Assembly (NCBI GenBank): GCA_029977205.1
Contig: JAPOLI010000008.1
Location: 1 to 50,667, forward strand
From: a bacterium
Lineage (GTDB): Bacteria > Actinomycetota > Thermoleophilia > Miltoncostaeales > Miltoncostaeaceae
Direction of reading: 5' to 3'
Length of the DNA: 50,667 nucleotides
Shown here: positions 1 to 8,730 of the stretch, in pieces
How positions within the stretch are numbered: position 1 is the first letter of the stretch
Layout: every line of letters begins with the position of its first letter
Translations under genes and position numbers: made by a program
Notes under the pieces: generated by a model
What the model was told of the DNA's origin: nothing
The model's database searches: none
Seen by the model: the letters and a program-made list of their open reading frames with translations, nothing else

Positions 1-471
1 CGTCCAGGTGTAGGTGACCGCAAGGGTCCGCCCACCGAGCTTGGCCATGCCGATGTAGTTCGTGCCATCGGCGAACTTGCTCGGTCGGCTCATCGCGGGC
101 ACCGTGCCCGCCACGCTCAGGTACTGGTCGCCGGGCAGGGCCGTGTTCCATTGGGCAAGCGCGCTGCCAACCGCGCCCTCCCATGTCGCGTCCGGCAGGC
201 TCCACTGGAACGCCACGCCACCCGCGGCCGCGGGGGCGAAGGTCGGTGGCTCGCTGACGGAGTCGTTCCAGTCCCAGCAGGCGACCCGTGTGGCCTGGCG
301 TCGCGCAGCCCGGGGGAGCACCCGCGCGTGCAGGCGGGTGGTCGGGGTGACGGCCACGCCGTCGAGGTCGGTGACGGCGGCGGGGAGCAGCGGCGCGGAG
401 GATGCCGGCGCGGCGAGGGCCAGGGCGGCGCCGGCGATTCCGAGGAGCGTCGGGGCGATGTAGCGCGTCAT
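1..471 (-). CDS. Secreted protein, C-terminus cut by window edge (possible matrixin-like metalloprotease)
   Basis: Reading the minus strand from an ATG at 471 gives an open frame of 157 codons that runs off the window edge without a stop, so only the N-terminus is present. An AAGGGA ribosome binding site lies about 9 bases before the ATG. Residues 1-25 form a Sec signal peptide (MTRYIAPTLLGIAGAALALA, then an ASSA cleavage area). The mature part contains a WEGAVGSALAQWN stretch followed by NYIGMAKLGG and AVTYTWT. This order (helix with W...WN, then a strand ending in AvTyT) resembles the start of secreted matrixin-type zinc protease domains, but the HExxH site would lie outside the window. The protease idea is therefore tentative; a secreted protein is well supported. 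Confidence 0.7.
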   Translation of the reverse strand, partial: MTRYIAPTLLGIAGAALALAAPASSAPLLPAAVTDLDGVAVTPTTRLHARVLPRAARRQATRVACWDWNDSVSEPPTFAPAAAGGVAFQWSLPDATWEGAVGSALAQWNTALPGDQYLSVAGTVPAMSRPSKFADGTNYIGMAKLGGRTLAVTYTWT

Positions 472-610
472 GGCGGTGTCCCTTCGAATGGTGGAGTCAC
501 TTCATGACAGCGCGATCCGTGGATATCCGAAACCGCCGTATGCCGGTGTTGGGGCTGGACTATCGGGCAGGGCAGTGCCCTGGCACACCACGCGACGCGA
601 GGACCATGCG

Positions 611-626
611 CGGCGCCATGGCGCCG
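611..626. promoter_or_regulatory. 16-bp perfect palindrome upstream of pyruvate kinase
   Basis: The bases CGGCGCCATGGCGCCG read the same on both strands. They sit 44 bases before the pyk ATG and just upstream of its apparent -10 element, in the 198-base gap between two divergent genes. The position suits an operator for a repressor or activator of pyk, or a small hairpin. The rest of the gap (472-669) shows no open frame with coding character. Confidence 0.4.
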
Positions 627-653
627 TGCAATACCTGTCTCACCCTTTGGGAC

Positions 654-659
654 TAGCAT
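654..659 (+). promoter_or_regulatory. Probable -10 element of pyk (leaderless or near-leaderless start)
   Basis: TAGCAT matches the actinobacterial -10 consensus TAnnnT and ends 10 bases before the pyk ATG, where there is no Shine-Dalgarno sequence. The same hexamer precedes the genes starting at 27679 and 37020, and a related hexamer precedes several other first genes in this window. Confidence 0.5.
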
Positions 660-669
660 CCCGCGCCCC

Positions 670-2109
670 ATGAGCACGCTCAGGCGCACGAAGATCGTGG
701 CGACCCTCGGGCCCGCCACCGACGACCAGGCAACGCTGGTCGCGATGATCCGCGCCGGCGTGGATGGCGTGCGCATCAACTGCTCGCACGGCACGCGCAA
801 CGACTTCATCCGCCGCGCGTGGCAGGCCAAGGATGCCGCGGCAACCGCCGGGCGGCACGTGGCCATCATGTTCGACCTGCAGGGGCCGAAGATCCGCCTG
901 CACGAGTCCACCCGTCGCGCCGACCTCGGCGAGGGCGATCAGGTGCGCATCGTGGGCGACCCGACCGCGCGTGGCGCCACGAGCGCCCTCGTGGTCGACT
1001 GGCCTGGGGTGGTGGACGCCGCCGCGCCGGGCACATCGGAGCTTGTCATCGGCGACGGCGCCCCGCGCATCGCTATCGCGGAGCGCACGAAGGGCGCGCT
1101 CGTGGGCACCTGCGTCATCCCGGGCACGGCCCTTCCGCGCAAGGGCGCGTTCCTCACGCATGCCCAGGTCGGGCGCATGGCGCTCACCGACAAGGATCGC
1201 GCCGACGTGCGCACCGCGCTCGACGCCGGTGCCGACTTCATCGCGCTGTCGTTCGTCAACGGCGCCGATGACATCCGTGAGCTGCGCGGCGAGGTCCTTG
1301 GATCATCCACGCGCATCATCGCCAAGATCGAGACGCTCGCCGCCATCGAGCACCTCGACGAGATCGTGGATGCTGCCGATGCGGTGATGGTGGCGCGCGG
1401 CGACCTTGGCGTGGAGGCCGGGGTGTCCCGCGTGCCGCTGCTTCAGAAGCAGATCATCCAGGCGGCGAACGACCGCGGGAAGATGGTGATCACCGCCACG
1501 CAGATGCTGGAGTCGATGGTCGACAGCCCGGAGCCCACGCGCGCCGAGGCATCGGATGTGGCCAACGCGGTGATCGATGGCACCTCGTGCGTGATGCTCT
1601 CGGGCGAGACCGCGGTGGGCCGCTACCCGGTCGATGCGATCGAGCAGATGGCCGCCATCGCGCTGGACGCCCAGGACGGCGTGACGCCGCTGGTCGTCGA
1701 GGGCGGCGCAATCGGGCGCGAGGAGGGGCGCACCACCGCGGAGTCGGTGATGCGCGCGGCCGTGCTGCTCGCGCGCGAGATCAAGGCGGCGGCACTCGTC
1801 ATTCCGACCGAGACCGGTGGCTCGGCGCGCGCCGCGGCGCGGTTCCGCCCCCGCCGCCCCATCATGGCGCTCTGCAGCGACGGTGAGGTCGCCCGCCAGC
1901 TCGCCCTCGAGTGGGGCGTGATTCCCGAGCCCCTGCACCAGCGGCCGGAGGAGCCCATCGAGGCGCTCGTGGAGCGCTGCCTGCTGCGTGCGCAGCGCGG
2001 GCTCGATCTTCCCGAGGGCTCGCGCGTGGTGCTCACGAGCGGACCGCAGGTGGCCACCCCGGGTGCCACGAGCCTCATCGCGGTCCACCGCCTCGACGCA
2101 CAGGGCTGA
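670..2109 (+). CDS. pyk: Pyruvate kinase
   Basis: Converts phosphoenolpyruvate and ADP to pyruvate and ATP, the last step of glycolysis, in the cytoplasm. At 479 residues it has normal length. It begins with TKIVATLGPA and contains RINCSHGT (37-41 region; most homologues have RLNFSHG), DLQGPKIR (69-76) and the metal/substrate segment IIAKIETLAAI (Lys219, Glu221). ARGDLGVE (Asp245) and the signature ITATQMLESM follow, then the C-terminal allosteric domain. The ATG at 670 places KIVATLGPA at the usual N-terminal position. No clear ribosome binding site precedes it, and a TAGCAT -10 element lies 10 bases upstream. It is transcribed alone, divergent from the gene at 1-471 and convergent with sugE. 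Confidence 0.97.
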   Translation: MSTLRRTKIVATLGPATDDQATLVAMIRAGVDGVRINCSHGTRNDFIRRAWQAKDAAATAGRHVAIMFDLQGPKIRLHESTRRADLGEGDQVRIVGDPTARGATSALVVDWPGVVDAAAPGTSELVIGDGAPRIAIAERTKGALVGTCVIPGTALPRKGAFLTHAQVGRMALTDKDRADVRTALDAGADFIALSFVNGADDIRELRGEVLGSSTRIIAKIETLAAIEHLDEIVDAADAVMVARGDLGVEAGVSRVPLLQKQIIQAANDRGKMVITATQMLESMVDSPEPTRAEASDVANAVIDGTSCVMLSGETAVGRYPVDAIEQMAAIALDAQDGVTPLVVEGGAIGREEGRTTAESVMRAAVLLAREIKAAALVIPTETGGSARAAARFRPRRPIMALCSDGEVARQLALEWGVIPEPLHQRPEEPIEALVERCLLRAQRGLDLPEGSRVVLTSGPQVATPGATSLIAVHRLDAQG

Positions 2110-2114
2110 CCCAC

Positions 2115-2132
2115 GGGCGCCATTGCGCGCCC
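2115..2132. terminator. Hairpin between convergent pyk and sugE
   Basis: GGGCGC (2115-2120) pairs with GCGCCC (2127-2132) around a 6-base loop, directly between the stop codons of pyk and sugE. There is no T run, so function as a terminator is plausible but weakly supported. Confidence 0.35.
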
Positions 2133-2140
2133 TGTGCGCG

Positions 2141-2461
2141 TCAGTGGGTGCCGGTGAGGTTCAGCACGATCACGCCGCCGATGATCATCGCGATGCCGAA
2201 GATGCGCGCGAAGGTGGCCGGGTCGTCGAACACCCAGATGCCGAGGGCCGCGGTACCTGCGGCGCCAATCCCCGTCCACACGGCGTAGGCCGTTCCGATG
2301 GGGAGATAGCGCAGTGCCCACGAGAGCATCGCGAAGCTCAGGATCGCGCACACCGCGAAGCCGATGGTCGGCCAGAGGCGGGTAAAGGTGTTCGAGAGCT
2401 TCAGGAGGGTCGCGAATGCGACCTCGAAGAAGCCCGCGGTGATGACCAGCAGCCAGGGCAT
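2141..2461 (-). CDS. sugE: SMR-family small multidrug/guanidinium exporter (SugE/Gdx type)
   Basis: Small four-helix membrane transporter of 106 residues that works as a dimer. Family members of the Gdx/SugE branch export guanidinium or quaternary ammonium ions in exchange for protons. The essential membrane glutamate is Glu13 in AGFFEVAFA, and the branch signature LPIGTAYAVWTGIGA is complete, with TRLWP after helix 1. The usual Trp of EVxWA is Phe here. I chose the ATG at 2461 because it gives the canonical MPWLLVITAGFFE start; a longer open frame to 2542 would overlap the divergent aminotransferase. No guanidine riboswitch is recognisable in the 64-base intergenic gap. Confidence 0.88.
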   Translation of the reverse strand: MPWLLVITAGFFEVAFATLLKLSNTFTRLWPTIGFAVCAILSFAMLSWALRYLPIGTAYAVWTGIGAAGTAALGIWVFDDPATFARIFGIAMIIGGVIVLNLTGTH

Positions 2462-2525
2462 GCGTGCACGGTGTACCAGCACCTCGGGGTGAAGCGCCCG
2501 CGAAACCGGAGTACCGTGGGGATAG
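2462..2525. promoter_or_regulatory. Divergent promoter region, sugE / aminotransferase
   Basis: This 64-base gap must hold both start signals. On the plus strand TACCGT (2512-2517) lies 8 bases before the ATG at 2526. On the minus strand the sequence TACACCGT ends 6-8 bases before the sugE start. Both fit the TAnnnT, leaderless pattern seen elsewhere in the window. Confidence 0.4.
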
Positions 2526-3938
2526 ATGGGCTTTGACATCACCCGCCTGATCGCCGATCGCGTCGGCGAGAACTACGAGCTCCACGAGAAGTACGTCAAC
2601 CCGACGCTCGTGGACGTTTTTCGCACCATCGGGTTTGATCGCGTCTACGCGCGCGGTGAGGGCGCGTACCTGTGGGATGACACAGGCGCCCAGTACCTCG
2701 ACATGCTCGGCGGGTTCGGGGTGGCGGCCATCGGGCGGAACAATCCGGTTGTCGCGGGCGCGATCCGCGACGTGCTCGACATGGACCTGCCCAACATGGT
2801 GCAGATGGACTGCGCGCTGCTGTCGGGCCTCCTTGCCGAGGCGCTGGTGGAGCGCACCCCCGATCACCTCGACGCGGTCTACTTCTGCAACTCGGGCACG
2901 GAGGCCGTCGAGGCGTCGCTCAAGTTCGCGCGCGCCGCGACGGGCCGCGACCGGTTCGTGCACTTCCGGGGCGGGTGGCATGGCCTCACACTCGGGTCGC
3001 TCTCGGTGATGGGTGGCGATGAGTTCCGCGAGGGCTTCGGCCACCTGCTGCCCGGGGACGAGGTGGCCGTGGGCGACCTCGAGCACCTCGAGCGCGTGCT
3101 CGCCCGGGAGGATGCCGCGGCCGTCATCGTCGAGTGCCTGCCCGGCCACAGCGTGACCCTGCCCCCCGATGGGTTCCTCGGTGATGTGCAGCGCCTGTGC
3201 CGGGCATACGGCACGCTGCTCATCTGCGATGAGGTGGCAACCGGGTATGGCCGCACCGGCACCATGTTCGCGTTCGAGCACTTCGGCCTCGAGCCCGACA
3301 TCATCGCCACGAGCAAGGCGCTCTCCGGCGGCTACGTGCCGGTGGCCGCGATGATCTGCCGTCGGGAGGTCTACTCGGCGGTCTTCAACCGGCTCGACCG
3401 CTGCTGGGTGCATTCATCGAGCTTCGGGCGGAACAACCTCGCCATGGCGGCCGGACTCGCCACCTTGAGCGTGCTCGACGACGGCGACATGCTGCGCCGC
3501 AGCGCGGAGCAGGGCCGCGCGCTCGTGGATGGCATCAACGGTTTGCGTGGGCGGCACGAGGTGCTCAAGGAGGCCCGAGGACTCGGATGCCTGGTGGCCA
3601 TCGAGCTCCAGCAGCCCTCGGGCGGCGCGAAGAAGGTCGCCTGGGATGCGGTGCACGCGATGCACGAGAGCCTCTTCCCGCAACTCGTGGTTATGCCGTT
3701 GCTCTCGCGCCATCACATCATCACGCAGGTCACCGGCACCCACGACCCGATCATCCGGCTCATGCCCCCGTTCGTGATCTCTGCCGACGACATCCGCTGG
3801 TTCGTGGACGCCCTCGATGAGGTTCTCTCGCGGAGCCACCGCATTCCGGGCCCGATGATCGAGATGGGCCGCAACGCGATGAAGGCGCGGCTCCGCGGCC
3901 GCAGCCGCGCACGCGCTGGCGAGGCCGTCGCGCAGTAG
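2526..3938 (+). CDS. Class III aminotransferase (PLP-dependent), substrate unknown
   Basis: Cytoplasmic fold-type I PLP enzyme of 470 residues. The cofactor phosphate loop CNSGTEAVEASLKFARA (121-137), the PLP-stacking HFRGGWHG (146-153), the ring-nitrogen aspartate in CDEVATGYGRTG (Asp235) and the Schiff-base lysine in IIATSKALSGGY (Lys264) are all present. The fold matches the ornithine/acetylornithine/putrescine aminotransferase group, but no feature seen here fixes the amine substrate. The C-terminus ends in a basic Arg/Ala-rich tail (about residues 445-470), longer than usual. It starts at ATG 2526, 8 bases after a TACCGT hexamer, and appears monocistronic. Confidence 0.9.
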   Translation: MGFDITRLIADRVGENYELHEKYVNPTLVDVFRTIGFDRVYARGEGAYLWDDTGAQYLDMLGGFGVAAIGRNNPVVAGAIRDVLDMDLPNMVQMDCALLSGLLAEALVERTPDHLDAVYFCNSGTEAVEASLKFARAATGRDRFVHFRGGWHGLTLGSLSVMGGDEFREGFGHLLPGDEVAVGDLEHLERVLAREDAAAVIVECLPGHSVTLPPDGFLGDVQRLCRAYGTLLICDEVATGYGRTGTMFAFEHFGLEPDIIATSKALSGGYVPVAAMICRREVYSAVFNRLDRCWVHSSSFGRNNLAMAAGLATLSVLDDGDMLRRSAEQGRALVDGINGLRGRHEVLKEARGLGCLVAIELQQPSGGAKKVAWDAVHAMHESLFPQLVVMPLLSRHHIITQVTGTHDPIIRLMPPFVISADDIRWFVDALDEVLSRSHRIPGPMIEMGRNAMKARLRGRSRARAGEAVAQ

Positions 3939-3977
3939 CGCGCGGTGCCGGTCGGCCTCCGGTCGGTTGCGGGGGGC

Positions 3978-4586
3978 TCAGTCCTCCCGACGTGCCAGCA
4001 CCCAGGTGAAGGGCTGGCGCGTTCCTGACGGCGTGACGTGCACCTCGCGGCGTTGGGCGACGAGGGCGAGGTCGGTTCCCAGGGCCGCGACCAGCCCCGA
4101 TGCGTCGTAGCGCCGGACCGGCAGTCGCGAGCACTGCGCGGGACCGTCCGGGGCGAAGGCCGCGGCGATCACCAGGCCGCCCGGGGCGAGCGCGGCCGCG
4201 AGCGCGCGGCGGTAGCCCGCCCGGTCGTCCTCGCTCACCATGAAGTGGAACACCGCGCGGTCGTGCCAGAGGTCCCAGGTGCGGGCCGGTTCCCAGTCGC
4301 GAACGTCTGCGGTGATCCACGTGACGTCGGCGGCCGCAGGGCCGAGCGCGTCGCGCGCGGCCGTGAGCGCGACGTCGGAGATGTCCAGGATCGTGAGGTC
4401 GCCGAGGCCCCTGGCCAGCAGTGCATGCGCGAGCGGCGACACGCCGCCGCCGACGTCGAGCACCGCGCCCGGCATGTGCCCTGCCTCGTCCAGCAGGGTG
4501 AGGGTCGGGCCCGCATCATCGCGGAACCAGCTGACGCCCTCGGGGCCGAGCCTGCCGTAGGCCTCATCCCAGTGGGCGGCATCCAT
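3978..4586 (-). CDS. Class I SAM-dependent methyltransferase
   Basis: A 202-residue cytoplasmic methyltransferase. Motif I is VLDVGGGVSPLA (about 43-54), with the acidic residue closing strand 2 in LTILDISDVAL, then DVTWITADVRDW and a post-motif strand in APGGLVIAAAF. The sequence WHDRAVFHFM replaces the usual D-x-x-Y/F catalytic segment. This pattern is typical of small methyltransferases of the thiopurine/tellurite-resistance type, but the substrate is not clear. The open frame continues to 5294, but ATG 4586 is chosen because it yields a normal N-terminus (MDAAHWDEAYGRLG), has TACACT 6 bases upstream, and avoids overlap with the divergent methyltransferase. Confidence 0.85.
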   Translation of the reverse strand: MDAAHWDEAYGRLGPEGVSWFRDDAGPTLTLLDEAGHMPGAVLDVGGGVSPLAHALLARGLGDLTILDISDVALTAARDALGPAAADVTWITADVRDWEPARTWDLWHDRAVFHFMVSEDDRAGYRRALAAALAPGGLVIAAAFAPDGPAQCSRLPVRRYDASGLVAALGTDLALVAQRREVHVTPSGTRQPFTWVLARRED

Positions 4587-4608
4587 GGCGGCAGTGTAGG
4601 AAGGGGCG

Positions 4609-5439
4609 GTGAGCACCGACCCGACTGACGCCGTCCCCGGCGCCGTGAACGACCCTGCCGAGTCGTTCGACCGGAGCGCGCGGGCATATGAGCAGCTGGT
4701 CGCGCTCAACCGCGCGGGATCCGATCGGCTCGTGCGCGCGCTTCCCGATGAGCGGTTCGCGCGCGTGCTCGACGTGGGATGCGGTACCGGATTCGCCACC
4801 ATGCGCGCGGTCGAGCGCGGCGGGGTCACCGAGGTGGTGGGCGTCGATCCGTCCCCGCCGATGCTCGAGGTGTTCGCCGAGCACCTCGCGGGCCACCCGG
4901 AGATCACCGCCGACCTTCGCCCGGCGACCGCCGATGACACCGGCGTGCCCGATCGCTGGGCGGACCTGGTCATCTGCACCATGGCCCTGCACTGGATGCC
5001 CGACCGCCCCGCGGCGATCCGGGAGATGGCCCGGGCCCTTCGCCCCGGCGGCGTGCTCGCGATCCTCGCGCCCGGGGAGCGCCACGATCGCCCCACCGTG
5101 GACATCATCGAGGACACCGGCGACCCGCTGGTGATCCGCCTTGCACAGTCGATCGTGTCGAACGAGATCCCGGTGACGTGGCTCACCGACCAGCTGCGCG
5201 ACGTCGGCCTCACGCCGCTCGACGTGTGGGCGGAGACCCGCATGCGCGTGGTGAGCCCGGATGCAGTCGCCGATCGCATGGATGCCGTGGCCACGCACCT
5301 GTGGGCAGACCTTCCAGCCGAGGAGCAGGCCGATGTGCTCCGGCGCGTGCGAGCGACCTTCCGCGAGGCCGCTGGGCCCGACGGGCTCTACCGCTATCAG
5401 TTCGTCAAGACCTTCGCGATCGCCCGCGCGCCGGCCTAG
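4609..5439 (+). CDS. Class I SAM-dependent methyltransferase (UbiE/BioC-like)
   Basis: A 276-residue cytoplasmic enzyme with the SAM-binding motif RVLDVGCGTGFATM, the adenine-contact VVGVDPSPPML, then CTMALHWMPD and LRPGGVLAILAPGE, the order seen in the methyltransferase-11 family that includes UbiE and BioC. The start is GTG 4609, preceded by GGAAGGGG at optimal spacing. It is divergent from the methyltransferase at 3978-4586 with only 22 bases between the start codons, so the two may share control. The acceptor substrate cannot be told from sequence. Confidence 0.87.
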   Translation: MSTDPTDAVPGAVNDPAESFDRSARAYEQLVALNRAGSDRLVRALPDERFARVLDVGCGTGFATMRAVERGGVTEVVGVDPSPPMLEVFAEHLAGHPEITADLRPATADDTGVPDRWADLVICTMALHWMPDRPAAIREMARALRPGGVLAILAPGERHDRPTVDIIEDTGDPLVIRLAQSIVSNEIPVTWLTDQLRDVGLTPLDVWAETRMRVVSPDAVADRMDAVATHLWADLPAEEQADVLRRVRATFREAAGPDGLYRYQFVKTFAIARAPA

Positions 5440-5511
5440 GAGGCCTGTCGCAGGGTACGGCGTGATCGCCCGCCGGCCGGTCGGGGAGGGCGCCCCCGAA
5501 GTGCGCCGCCC

Positions 5512-6657
<1,146 letters not shown>

Positions 6658-6714
6658 GGTTCCCATGGTACGCAGGGCGGGCCGTCGTCCTCGCCGCATG
6701 GCAGATTTCCCCGC

Positions 6715-7077
6715 ATGGGAAAATTCAAGGAATTCGTACCGGTCGTCGCCTCGTTCGTGCTGATCGCGCTCTTTGCCCTGATTCCGCTCGGAGTCGGGCT
6801 GGGGGATGACGGCCTCAGCGACGTGAGGTCGGCCACGGCAGACCTCGCCAGCACCAATGTCGAGGGCGGAGCGCTGCAGGTCGCGGCCCAGCAGCAGCAG
6901 GTCGCGCTCTCCGACGCCATCGTGGCGGCGGCAGATGCCGGTGTCGCTCCGAAGCAGATCGCCAAGGCGGTCTTCCAGATCGGTGTCGGCACGCTCGTGC
7001 AGGCAGAGGGCGATGCCCTCAAGGGCGTGCAGTCGATCATCGCCCAGGCCAAGGCCCAGGTACCCGTAGCGCCGTAG
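6715..7077 (+). CDS. Small membrane-anchored hypothetical protein
   Basis: A 120-residue protein that I do not recognise. Residues 9-29 (VVASFVLIALFALIPLGVGLG) form one hydrophobic segment after a short basic N-terminus (MGKFKEF), which may be a signal anchor. The rest is low in charge and rich in Ala, Gln and Val, with predicted helix (DLASTNVEGG, AAQQQQVALSDAIVAAADAG) and no Cys. ATG 6715 is the first start with coding character. It stands alone, divergent from the acyl-CoA dehydrogenase and followed by a strong hairpin at 7091-7135. Confidence 0.6.
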   Translation: MGKFKEFVPVVASFVLIALFALIPLGVGLGDDGLSDVRSATADLASTNVEGGALQVAAQQQQVALSDAIVAAADAGVAPKQIAKAVFQIGVGTLVQAEGDALKGVQSIIAQAKAQVPVAP

Positions 7078-7090
7078 CGATCGCGGGTCT

Positions 7091-7135
7091 GTGAACAGCG
7101 AAGGGGCCCGCTCGCGGGCCCCTTCGTACGTTCAC
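7091..7135. terminator. Strong bidirectional hairpin terminator
   Basis: A perfect 12-bp stem (7099-7110 with 7115-7126, loop CTCG) is extended by an outer 6-bp stem GTGAAC/GTTCAC (7091-7096 with 7130-7135). It lies between two convergent genes, 14 bases after the stop of the plus-strand gene and 38 bases after the stop of the minus-strand gene, so it can serve both. Confidence 0.75.
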
Positions 7136-7172
7136 ATGCATCCTGCTGGCGGCCCCGCGAGGCCGCGGCGCG

Positions 7173-8522
7173 CTACTGCGCGCGCGGGGGCTTGCCCTCG
7201 TGATCGCAGAGATCGGAGTGCCAGTGGCGGAAGTGGTTGGCGTGCTGGCCGCTGTACGAGCCCTCCGGGTAGTAGAGGTCGTAGAAGTCGGTGTCGATGT
7301 GCTGCGCCTGCGTGGTGAGGCGCTGGTACATGGGGTCCATCGCCACCGGAAACCGGCCGTAGGTGTCGTAGGCGTACTGGCAGTAGGCCTTGACCATCTC
7401 GACGGTCTCCTCATGCGGGCGCGGGATGGCGCCCGTGAAGGCCTCATTCATCGAGTCGTTCTTGTAGGGCTTGCTCACGTCCGGGTCCATCGCGCCCCAC
7501 TTCATCGCCATGAAGGCGTCGACCGCCTCGCCCATGTCGTTGTAGTAGGGGGGCACGTAGGCCTCGAAGTAGCCGTCACGGCCAACCGCGTAGGTGTTGC
7601 CCTCGTTGTCCTCGTTGAAGCGGAACCCGAGGCCAAGGACGTCGCCGCCACCCATGACGAACTTGGGCAGGTAGCCCGTGAAGGTCCACCCGCCCAGGCC
7701 CAGCGCCTGCATCGAGAGGTTGAGGTTCTGGCAGATGAAGGCCTGCTCGACGACCATCATCGAGAGCACGCGGCTCTCGAGCTCGATCATCCCCATCTTG
7801 ACGTTGGTGTTGATCCGGCCCTCGTCCACCCACTTCTGCAGGCCGGCGGAGCGCCCACCGTGGCGCTCGTCGACGATGTTGAAGGCGTAGGAGCGGGCGA
7901 GGTAGATGAACAGGACGTTGATGTACTCCATCGTCATGTTCGTGATCGGCACGAAGAGGGTGGTGCCCGGCTTGTTCGCGTTCCACTGGTTGAAGTCGAA
8001 CAGCCCCGGGAGCGTCGTGGGCAGCTGCGCGCGGCCCTCGTGCAGTCGCACGCGCGCCCGCCGGTAGAGGTCGACGATGAAGTCGGCCTGCTCCTCGAGC
8101 GGCCGACCGGACAGCGTCGAGACCTCGCCCGGCTCCGGGACCATCTTGAAGATGTCGAGCCACCACAGGCCGTCGTCGTTGCTCCAGAACAGCTCGGTGC
8201 CGTGGTTCGAGCACGCGGACGGCCATGTCCGGTTGGTCCACTGCACGAGGGTGGACATGCCGCGGGCCGGATCGAGGTCGGCGAGCGCCAGGCCGTTGAG
8301 GCCGGTGGCGGCCATCACCAGCAGCGCCTCCTCGAGCTCCGAGAGCGGCACGGGCTCATAGGGGGAGGAGTACTCGATGACGTCCGACTCGACCGTCATG
8401 CCGAGCGCCACGCGGCGCGACTTGCGGTCGAACACGGATTGGAAGTAGGGGTAGGTGAGGGCGTCGGTAAAGCCCAGGGGTGCTCCGGAGACGATCCCGA
8501 GGGGGTCGGCTTCGGTGGTCAT
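7173..8522 (-). CDS. Nitroreductase/SagB-like protein, 449 residues, function unknown
   Basis: I cannot assign a named family with certainty. The region LSELEEALLVMAATGLNG (about 62-79) and the later RTWPSACSNHGTELFW (about 97-112) resemble the N-terminal FMN-binding part of SagB-type nitroreductases, which have R-T-x-P-S-A-G-x-x-x-x-x-E. NLNLSMQALGLGGWTF (about 271-286) resembles the second FMN-domain helix. The protein is rich in Trp, Tyr and Phe, and ends in HANHFRHWHSDLCDHEG, a His-rich tail with a Cys that could bind metal. There is no signal peptide. ATG 8522 follows AAGGAG with 8-base spacing. It lies 208 bases downstream of another nitroreductase-like gene on the same strand, suggesting a functional pair. 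Confidence 0.72.
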   Translation of the reverse strand: MTTEADPLGIVSGAPLGFTDALTYPYFQSVFDRKSRRVALGMTVESDVIEYSSPYEPVPLSELEEALLVMAATGLNGLALADLDPARGMSTLVQWTNRTWPSACSNHGTELFWSNDDGLWWLDIFKMVPEPGEVSTLSGRPLEEQADFIVDLYRRARVRLHEGRAQLPTTLPGLFDFNQWNANKPGTTLFVPITNMTMEYINVLFIYLARSYAFNIVDERHGGRSAGLQKWVDEGRINTNVKMGMIELESRVLSMMVVEQAFICQNLNLSMQALGLGGWTFTGYLPKFVMGGGDVLGLGFRFNEDNEGNTYAVGRDGYFEAYVPPYYNDMGEAVDAFMAMKWGAMDPDVSKPYKNDSMNEAFTGAIPRPHEETVEMVKAYCQYAYDTYGRFPVAMDPMYQRLTTQAQHIDTDFYDLYYPEGSYSGQHANHFRHWHSDLCDHEGKPPRAQ

Positions 8523-8730
8523 CGTCCTGTCTCCTTGGGTTCTTTCAGGCGGCCGGCGGGCGGAGTTCGTGCCGTATGTGGCGAAGGATAGGCACCTGTC
8601 CCTGCGCGCGCCGGACTACCGCACGGCGACCTGCGGGCCGAGCCCACCATTTGCTCGCGTTCAGCGCCTTTTTCTTACGATGTAAGCCCTCAGGGGACGC
8701 CGTCGACCCCCGCGGTGCACGAGGGCGCCG
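8523..8730. promoter_or_regulatory. Intergenic region with 13-base inverted repeat
   Basis: The 208 bases between the two nitroreductase-like genes hold no coding frame. They include an AT-rich patch around 8660-8690 in otherwise very GC-rich DNA, with the inverted repeat CTTAC-GAT-GTAAG at 8674-8686. An operator or separate promoter for the downstream 449-residue gene is likely; the upstream gene may therefore not simply be co-transcribed. Confidence 0.4.

Noticed and set aside
2462-2525. Guanidine riboswitch before the SugE/Gdx gene
   Set aside because: The 64-base gap is too short and shows none of the conserved riboswitch motifs; it is shared with a divergent promoter.
1623-3413. 596-codon open frame on the minus strand across pyk, sugE and the aminotransferase
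   Set aside because: It covers three genes with clear catalytic motifs in other frames and shows no protein-like composition.
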